Part shown: positions 5,033 through 9,165 of the stretch, in pieces | How the letters are laid out: each line of letters begins with the position of its first letter | Numbering within the stretch: the stretch's first letter is position 1 | Assembly: GCA_904501965.1 (NCBI GenBank) | Contig: CAJGCS010000039.1 | Location: forward strand, 1 to 9,165 | Direction of reading: 5' to 3' | Length of the DNA stretch: 9,165 bases | From: an uncultured Bacilli bacterium | GTDB taxonomy: Bacteria > Bacillota_I > Bacilli_A > ML615J-28 > CAG-313 | Notes under the pieces: model-generated | The model's input: only the letters and a program-made list of their open reading frames with translations | Told to the model about the DNA's origin: nothing | Database searches by the model: none | Program-made: the position numbers and the translations under genes

Positions 5033-6695
5033 AATAGTTTCTATTTTTGCGGTTATTTGTTTTTGTTTGTTAGCTCTTGCAAGTTGTGGTGGAAATAGTG
5101 GTTATGTAACAGACTATTTAGAAGCCAAGAGTAAAGAGCCAACAGAAAAAGAAATAGAAAGTGGAGCAAAAAAGACTTTTGATGAAGCTGTAGACTGGGC
5201 TGAACTTCAAATCTTTGATGCTATCTTAGATACTTTAGCAGAACAAGGAGTGACTACTCCAGAAAAATTAGATGAAAACTTAAAAGCATATGTTTTAGAT
5301 GGTGAAAAAGATGAAAAAGCATATGAAGAATCAATTAAAGCTCTTAATGATTTAGTTAAACCTGAACACCATAGTCTAATCAAAGAAAAGATTAAAACAG
5401 TTATGGAAGAATATTGTAATCTTGATCAAGTTAAAGAAACTTGGAAACAAGACTTAATTAAAGCGGATTTAACAAGATTTACAAGAATGTTAGAAAATGC
5501 AGATGATTTTACAGCTTTATCAACAGATACGCATAAAGATGCAAGAAAAGATTTAGTTGAAGCGTTAAAAGAAAAATCAAGTGGCTGTACTAGTTTCTTC
5601 CAAGCATCAACAAATGTTAAAGCAGAAGAAAATTTTGAATATTATAAAGAAAATGAAGAAAAAAATGTTTATAAGATTTTTGCTTCATATATGGTTAGTG
5701 TTAATGTTAGACAAACAGAACAAGAACCAATTAGTTTCCAACTAAGAACTAATGAAGGTTTTGGTGTATTTGTTAGTGATTTCTTTGGAAATTTCTTTGA
5801 TAATTTCTTAGTATTCCCAGTAGGTATTATTTTATGGTTTACATCAAGTATTACTGGCGGATGGTATATTATCGGTTTATTCGTAACAACATTATTAATT
5901 AGAACAGCTGGTTGGCCAATTTATGCAAAAACAAATGATATGAGTTTAAAAATGCAAGTAATTCAACCAGAAATGCAAAAATTAGAAGAAAAATACGCTA
6001 ATAGACAAGATCCAGATTCACAAAGAATGAAACAAGCAGAACTTGCTCAAATCTATAAAAAGAATAAAATTGGTTTAGGCGGATGTTTCTTACCGTTCTT
6101 ACAATTCCCAATTTTCATGGCAGTTTATGGTGCTGTAAGAAGATTCCCGTATACTGTTGTAACAGCTGATTCTGAATTATTTAATACAGGTTGGATGGAT
6201 TGGGCAAATACAACATTATTTGGTGGAAAAATGCATTCGAATCTATTCTTCTTACCTTTTGATTTATTCAAAGATTCTTCAGAAGGCGGATGGCAACTTG
6301 CAGGTATTATTGTATTAGTTATTCTTGTTTGCGGAACACAATTCTTAAGTCAATTCTTATCTGAAAGAAGACAAAAAACTAATTTTGATCGTCAACAAGA
6401 AGATATTCCAGAATACAGAAGAAAAGCTTACAAACAACAAAAGAACCAAAATCAAAATATGATGAAATATGTAATGTATATGATGATATTCATGATGGGT
6501 TCGTTTGTATTTACAAGTAAAGCAGGTCTTGGTATTTATTGGTTAATTGGTAACTTATATTCAATATTACAAATGTTTATTAATAATGAATTCGGCCAAA
6601 GAAAATTAAAGAAAATGAAAGCTGCTTCTGAAAATAACTATTATACAGTTATTCCAAGTAAAGACGAAAAAAAGAAAAACAAGAAGAACAAATAA
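5013..6695 (+). CDS. yidC: YidC/Oxa1 membrane insertase, lipoprotein, extended N-terminus
   Basis: Encodes 560 residues; Gram-positive YidC/SpoIIIJ proteins are usually about 250-300. A lipoprotein signal peptide ends in LASC with Cys25 as the lipidation site. Residues 26 to about 250 form a charged, mostly helical, Glu/Lys-rich extracellular segment not expected in this group. The insertase core follows: membrane segments near 262-300, a basic cytoplasmic loop (KMQVIQPEMQKLEEKYANRQ), then segments near 356-378, 425-452 and 483-525. Arg297 in TTLLIR corresponds to the groove arginine of SpoIIIJ. The tail is rich in Lys, fitting ribosome contact. YidC inserts membrane proteins alone or with SecYEG. 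AAGGAG (5001-5006) precedes the ATG, which overlaps rnpA by 20 bases; jag follows 12 bases later. Confidence 0.93.
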   Translation: MNKRVIRIVSIFAVICFCLLALASCGGNSGYVTDYLEAKSKEPTEKEIESGAKKTFDEAVDWAELQIFDAILDTLAEQGVTTPEKLDENLKAYVLDGEKDEKAYEESIKALNDLVKPEHHSLIKEKIKTVMEEYCNLDQVKETWKQDLIKADLTRFTRMLENADDFTALSTDTHKDARKDLVEALKEKSSGCTSFFQASTNVKAEENFEYYKENEEKNVYKIFASYMVSVNVRQTEQEPISFQLRTNEGFGVFVSDFFGNFFDNFLVFPVGIILWFTSSITGGWYIIGLFVTTLLIRTAGWPIYAKTNDMSLKMQVIQPEMQKLEEKYANRQDPDSQRMKQAELAQIYKKNKIGLGGCFLPFLQFPIFMAVYGAVRRFPYTVVTADSELFNTGWMDWANTTLFGGKMHSNLFFLPFDLFKDSSEGGWQLAGIIVLVILVCGTQFLSQFLSERRQKTNFDRQQEDIPEYRRKAYKQQKNQNQNMMKYVMYMMIFMMGSFVFTSKAGLGIYWLIGNLYSILQMFINNEFGQRKLKKMKAASENNYYTVIPSKDEKKKNKKNK

Positions 6696-6707
6696 AAAGA
6701 GGGAATT

Positions 6708-7328
6708 ATGAAAGAAAAATTATATATCGGAAAAACTATAGAAGAAGTAGAAAAATTAGCGGTAACTGATTTAGGTGTTTGTAAAGATGATTTATATTTT
6801 GATATTCTTTCAGAAGATGGAAAGCCTGTAGAAGAAACAGAAATCAACGTTATTGTTGATGCTAACCCTGTAAAAAAAGGTAAAGACTTCCTTGAAAACT
6901 TCTTAAAAGAAGCAGAGATTTATGGTTTTGTTGAAAGAAAGATGAGAGATAATGTTGTTGAATATTCAATTTCAACAGATGATGCAAATGGTGTTTTAAT
7001 CGGACATAACTCTCAAACTTTAGCGTCATTACAATTCTTAACTTCATTAATTGTTAATCAATATTATAATAGAGAAACAGAAAACGGATTAATCGTAAAA
7101 GTTGACGTTGGCGGATATAGAAAAAAACGAGATGAAAAATTAGAAAAAATGGCAACTAGAATCGCAAGAGAAGTTGCAAAATCTAAGATTCCTGCAAAAC
7201 TTCGTTTTATGAACGCTTACGAAAGAAAAGTTATCCACAATAAGTTATCTGATTGGAGAGATGTTACAACACATTCAGAAGGCGTTGAACCAAGAAGATA
7301 TATTGTTATTGAACCAAAACAAAAATAG
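6708..7328 (+). CDS. jag: Jag/KhpB (SpoIIIJ-associated) RNA-binding protein
   Basis: Encodes 206 residues, the normal length. Jag/KhpB is a cytoplasmic RNA-binding protein usually encoded beside yidC and linked to cell division, envelope synthesis and RNA control. Order of parts: a Jag-N domain (about 1-50, KLYIGKTIEEVEKLAVTDLG), a KH domain (about 70-140) and an R3H domain near the C-terminus with MNAYERKVIHNKL, where R and H fit the R-x3-H motif, then the EPRRYIVIEP ending. Oddity: the KH GXXG loop, usually IGKRG or similar, reads IGHNSQT here, so the second Gly is Ser and the basic residues are reduced. A GAGGG site precedes the ATG, 12 bases after the yidC stop. A strong terminator follows. 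Confidence 0.94.
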   Translation: MKEKLYIGKTIEEVEKLAVTDLGVCKDDLYFDILSEDGKPVEETEINVIVDANPVKKGKDFLENFLKEAEIYGFVERKMRDNVVEYSISTDDANGVLIGHNSQTLASLQFLTSLIVNQYYNRETENGLIVKVDVGGYRKKRDEKLEKMATRIAREVAKSKIPAKLRFMNAYERKVIHNKLSDWRDVTTHSEGVEPRRYIVIEPKQK

Positions 7329-7335
7329 TAACAAA

Positions 7336-7367
7336 AAAGAGTAGCTAAAGCTACTCTTTAATTATTT
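7336..7367 (+). terminator. Terminator after jag
   Basis: AAAGAGTAGC (7336-7345) and GCTACTCTTT (7350-7359) form a perfect 10-bp stem with a TAAA tetraloop, followed by an A/T tract ATTATTTT. It ends the rpmH-rnpA-yidC-jag transcript 8 bases past the jag stop. Confidence 0.88.
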
Positions 7368-7408
7368 TAATATATATATATTTACTTCACAAGTGTATAT
7401 ATATTAAA
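7366..7408. repeat. AT-only inverted repeat (13-bp arms)
   Basis: TTTAATATATATA (7366-7378) is the exact reverse complement of TATATATATTAAA (7396-7408). The 17-nt centre contains its own small ACTT/AAGT pairing. It could extrude as a cruciform or serve as an easily melted element. No function is evident. Confidence 0.5.
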
Positions 7409-7443
7409 TAAATATTTAAATATGTTTTTGAGTATAAAAAAAG

Positions 7444-7471
7444 AAAAAAGCTCGAATTAGGAGCTTTTTTC
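7444..7471. terminator. Bidirectional terminator hairpin
   Basis: AAAAAAGCTC (7444-7453) and GAGCTTTTTT (7461-7470) are perfect 10-bp arms around a 7-nt loop. The T-tract is longer on the minus strand (TTTTTTCTTTTTTT) than on the plus strand, suggesting that its main client reads leftward. On the plus strand it could back up the jag terminator. Confidence 0.65.
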
Positions 7472-7537
7472 AAAGAAACGAGAATTGAATAAAAATTAAG
7501 GATTCTCTTCGGTAGGTAGGAGTTCTACTCAAAGAGT
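7444..7537 (-). ncRNA. Candidate small RNA on the minus strand
   Basis: On the minus strand, an extended -10 box TGTTATACT (7552-7544) would start a transcript near 7537. About 70-95 nt later the RNA meets a hairpin with arms GAGC plus A/T pairs (7470-7461 with 7453-7444), followed on that strand by TTTTTTCTTTTTTT, a very strong U-tract. Between them are possible stems CTCTT/AAGAG and GAGAAT/ATTCTC, and an exposed C-rich stretch ACTCCTACCTACC able to pair with Shine-Dalgarno sequences. No -35 box is good, and I do not recognise a known RNA family, so this is an inference from structure alone. Confidence 0.3.
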
Positions 7538-7545
7538 AATTAAAG

Positions 7546-7574
7546 TATAACATTATTCAAAAAAATAATGTATA
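7546..7574. repeat. Inverted repeat ACATTATT/AATAATGT
   Basis: ACATTATT (7550-7557) and AATAATGT (7564-7571) are perfect 8-bp arms with a 6-nt loop, extendable to 11 bp with one bulged A. It overlaps the possible minus-strand extended -10 box, so it could be a binding site controlling that promoter. Confidence 0.4.
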
Positions 7575-7580
7575 AAAAAG

Positions 7581-7602
7581 TTTGTGAAAGTGTTTACACA
7601 AA
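7581..7602. promoter_or_regulatory. Operator-like palindrome resembling a cre site
   Basis: TTTGTG (7581-7586) and CACAAA (7597-7602) are perfect 6-bp arms. Inside, TGAAAGTGTTTACA (7585-7598) fits the CcpA/LacI cre consensus TGWNANCGNTNWCA except for one central C. It lies about 45 bp upstream of the mnmE -10 box. CcpA or another LacI-family regulator is a guess from pattern; no regulator gene is in the window. Confidence 0.3.
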
Positions 7603-7639
7603 AAGCAAAAGCGAATTAGTAAAAAACATAAAGAAAAAA

Positions 7640-7648
7640 TGATATACT
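7640..7648 (+). promoter_or_regulatory. Extended -10 promoter of mnmE
   Basis: TGATATACT contains TATACT (7643-7648) preceded by the extended -10 TG. No good -35 box lies 16-18 bp upstream. Transcription would start near 7655, and a strong AAGGAGG (7671-7677) precedes the mnmE ATG. CTCCT just before that site is complementary to it and might partly mask it. Confidence 0.5.
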
Positions 7649-7682
7649 TGTAATAGATAAATTTGCTCCTAAGGAGGAAAGT

Positions 7683-8924
7683 ATGGAAAAAAGATTTGAA
7701 GAAACGATTGTAGGGATTGCGACCGGTGTATCAAAAGGTGCGATTTCAATTGTTAGATTAAGTGGAGATGATGCTATCAAAATAGCTAATTCTGTTTTTA
7801 AAGGTAAAAATTTAGAAAAACAAGAATCTCACACTGTTTCTTATGGACATATAGTCGATTACAACACAAAAGAAGTTATAGATGAAGTTTTGGTTTCTAT
7901 TTTTAAAGCGCCAAGAACTTATACAAAAGAAAATGTAGTTGAAATAAATTGTCATGGTGGTATTTTTGTAACAAACCAAATTTATGAAAACTTACTTATT
8001 GCTGGTGCAAAACCAGCTGAACCTGGTGAGTTTACAAAAAGAGCTTTTTTAAATGGTCGAATTGATTTAACAAAAGCAGAAGCTGTAATGGATATTATTG
8101 ATGCCGAAAACAAAAACGCAGTAAAACTTGCAAATGCAGGATTAAGTGGAAAAATTGCAAACACAATAAGAAATTTACGACAAGATGTTGTTAATATTCT
8201 TGCGGTAATTAGTGTTAATATTGATTATCCTGAATATGATGATGTTGAAGAACTAACTAATAATGAACTTTTGCCAAAATTAAAAGAAATAAAAGAGTAT
8301 TTAGAAAAACTTTTAGAAAATTCGAAAAGCGCTAAATATTTAAAAGATGGTATTGATGTATCTATTATTGGTAAACCTAATGTAGGTAAAAGCAGTCTTT
8401 TAAATCTGTTATTAGGAGAATCAAGAGCTATTGTTACAGATATTCCAGGCACAACAAGAGACGTTATAGAAGCTAAAGTTAATATTAACAACATAACTCT
8501 TAATTTACTTGATACTGCAGGTATTAGAAACACGAGTGATATTGTAGAACAAATTGGTGTTGAAAAAGCAAAAGAATCTATCAATAAAGCAGATCTTGTT
8601 TTAATGGTTATCGATATTAGTAAAGAAATTGATGAAAGCGATCTATCTTTATATAATATGGTTTCTGAAAAACCACATGTACTTGTTGCAAACAAATCGG
8701 ATTTAGAGTGTGTGGCAGACCTTTCTTTATATAATAAAGAAGTGGTATATATATCTGCATTAAATAGTACAGGTTTAGAAGAATTAGAAAATAAGATTAC
8801 AAGTGTTATATTTGGAGAAAAAGCACAAATAAAAGATGCAACATATATAAGTAATGCACGTCAAGTTGCAAAACTAAACGAAGCGTTGATAGCTTTAAAT
8901 GTTGCAATTCAAAAATGCAATTAA
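7683..8924 (+). CDS. mnmE: tRNA modification GTPase MnmE, interrupted by in-frame TAA
   Basis: Encodes 413 residues up to an in-frame TAA. MnmE works with MnmG to modify the wobble uridine (position 34) of certain tRNAs. Visible parts: the N-terminal folate-binding domain (TIVGIATGVSKGAISIVRLSG, INCHGG, EPGEFTKRAFLNGRIDLTKAEAV), a helical domain, and a GTPase domain with GKPNVGKS (230-237), GTTRD, DTAG (277-280) and NKSD (337-340). The family is normally about 455 residues and ends in a helical region plus an FCxGK motif. That end is present after the stop in the same frame. As read here, the product would lack the last 42 residues, including the conserved Cys required for activity in E. coli. 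The ATG is fixed by AAGGAGG at 7671-7677. Confidence 0.93.
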   Translation: MEKRFEETIVGIATGVSKGAISIVRLSGDDAIKIANSVFKGKNLEKQESHTVSYGHIVDYNTKEVIDEVLVSIFKAPRTYTKENVVEINCHGGIFVTNQIYENLLIAGAKPAEPGEFTKRAFLNGRIDLTKAEAVMDIIDAENKNAVKLANAGLSGKIANTIRNLRQDVVNILAVISVNIDYPEYDDVEELTNNELLPKLKEIKEYLEKLLENSKSAKYLKDGIDVSIIGKPNVGKSSLLNLLLGESRAIVTDIPGTTRDVIEAKVNINNITLNLLDTAGIRNTSDIVEQIGVEKAKESINKADLVLMVIDISKEIDESDLSLYNMVSEKPHVLVANKSDLECVADLSLYNKEVVYISALNSTGLEELENKITSVIFGEKAQIKDATYISNARQVAKLNEALIALNVAIQKCN

Positions 8925-9053
8925 GGTGAATATGTTGATATTATTGATATATATATAAGAGAAGCATATTTATCGCTTGGCGAAATTATTGGAGAAGGTA
9001 GCATTGATAGTTTAATTGATGAACTGTTCTCGAAATTTTGTTTAGGTAAATAG
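8925..9053 (+). pseudogene. mnmE: Detached C-terminal end of MnmE after the TAA
   Basis: The frame continues directly after the TAA at 8922-8924 and encodes GEYVDIIDIYIREAYLSLG, then EIIGEGSIDSLIDELFSKFCLGK and a TAG. Compared with the B. subtilis C-terminus as I recall it (IDIVQIDLTKCWELLGEIIG, FSQFCLGK), it aligns residue for residue without a gap, with the stop sitting where one residue should be. The intact gene would run 7683-9053 and encode 456 residues. No ribosome binding site or start codon in this frame suggests separate translation. It is either a point nonsense mutation, a sequencing error, or readthrough. Confidence 0.88.
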
Positions 9054-9061
9054 CCGATTGT

Positions 9062-9090
9062 TTGACAAAGAGAAAAAATAAATGTATAAT
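9062..9090 (+). promoter_or_regulatory. Consensus sigma-A promoter after mnmE
   Basis: TTGACA (9062-9067), a 17-bp spacer and TATAAT (9085-9090) match the consensus at every position. It starts nine bases after the true end of mnmE and would begin transcription near 9097. CCGATT (9054-9059) and AATCGG (9088-9093) are inverted copies bracketing it. Confidence 0.88.
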
Positions 9091-9096
9091 CGGTAT

Positions 9097-9165
9097 ATAT
9101 AATTGGTAGTGATTAGGACAAGTAAATTAAAATTTTCTAAAGAAGTGACTTAAGGATAGTGAAAA
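9097..9165 (+). promoter_or_regulatory. Probable T-box leader, 5' part only
   Basis: The transcript from the consensus promoter begins with GATTAGGACAAGTAA (9111-9125) and then GAAGTGACTTAAGGATAGTG (9142-9161) plus AAAA. This order and wording resemble the 5' half of T-box stem I: a GGACAAGTA-like start, an AGAGAG-like element, then GG-TGGTGAAA. T-boxes sense uncharged tRNA and control aminoacyl-tRNA synthetase or amino-acid genes. The specifier codon, antiterminator and gene lie beyond the window, so the amino acid cannot be named. Confidence 0.6.

Noticed and set aside
7231..7239. Perfect DnaA box TTATCCACA
   Set aside because: It lies within jag, encoding the conserved VIH of the R3H motif, alone and far from other boxes, so it is probably a coding coincidence.
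7422..7460. Tiny ORF MFLSIKKEKSSN
   Set aside because: No ribosome binding site, and it runs into the terminator hairpin.
7481..7545. Known riboswitch before mnmE (preQ1, ZTP, glnA-type, SRP-like)
   Set aside because: I compared the bases with the conserved cores I know and found no match; only generic hairpins remain.
8225..8695. 156-codon minus-strand frame opposite mnmE
   Set aside because: It lies across the conserved GTPase domain of MnmE and has a low-complexity Ser/Leu/Ile translation typical of antisense frames.
8922..8924. TAA reassigned to an amino acid
   Set aside because: Neighbouring genes end correctly at TAA (rpmH has two in a row), so a code change would extend them wrongly.

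Overview
This is a chromosomal replication-origin neighbourhood from a very AT-rich (roughly 30% GC by eye) low-GC Gram-positive bacterium (Bacillota in the broad sense). The evidence is the conserved cluster rpmH-rnpA-yidC-jag-mnmE diverging from dnaA-dnaN, a lipoprotein-type YidC, strong AGGAGG ribosome binding sites, and what looks like the start of a T-box leader. Tryptophan codons are TGG, so the standard bacterial code fits. The sequence alone does not support a genus.

Layout. Positions 1-277 are a T-rich gene-free stretch with an odd GC-rich patch. From 331, a promoter-driven two-gene operon encodes a ribbon-helix-helix (RHH) protein with a Gln/Pro-rich linker and a ParA/Soj-type ATPase; the stop and start codons overlap. 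A bidirectional terminator separates this operon from dnaN and dnaA, which lie on the minus strand. The short dnaA-dnaN spacer carries two tandem DnaA boxes followed by an AT trinucleotide-rich tract, the best oriC unwinding candidate here. On the plus strand, rpmH, rnpA, yidC and jag follow with the usual spacing, with a terminator after rpmH and another after jag.

A 354-bp structured spacer (7329-7682) follows. It holds several hairpins, a possible minus-strand small RNA with its own extended -10 promoter and terminator, a CcpA/LacI-like operator sequence, and the mnmE promoter. mnmE itself is interrupted by an in-frame TAA at codon 414, although its conserved C-terminus ending in FCLGK continues in the same frame up to 9053. 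The window ends with a consensus promoter (TTGACA, 17 bp, TATAAT) feeding a probable T-box leader cut by the window edge.

How the genes work together: DnaA and DnaN start and sustain replication. The RHH/ParA pair probably segregates or positions the origin. RpmH and RnpA serve ribosomes and tRNA processing. YidC and Jag (KhpB) serve membrane insertion and RNA binding. MnmE modifies tRNA wobble uridines. The most unusual points are the RHH/ParA module next to the origin, the roughly 230-residue extracellular extension on YidC, the nonsense codon in mnmE, and the possible small RNA.
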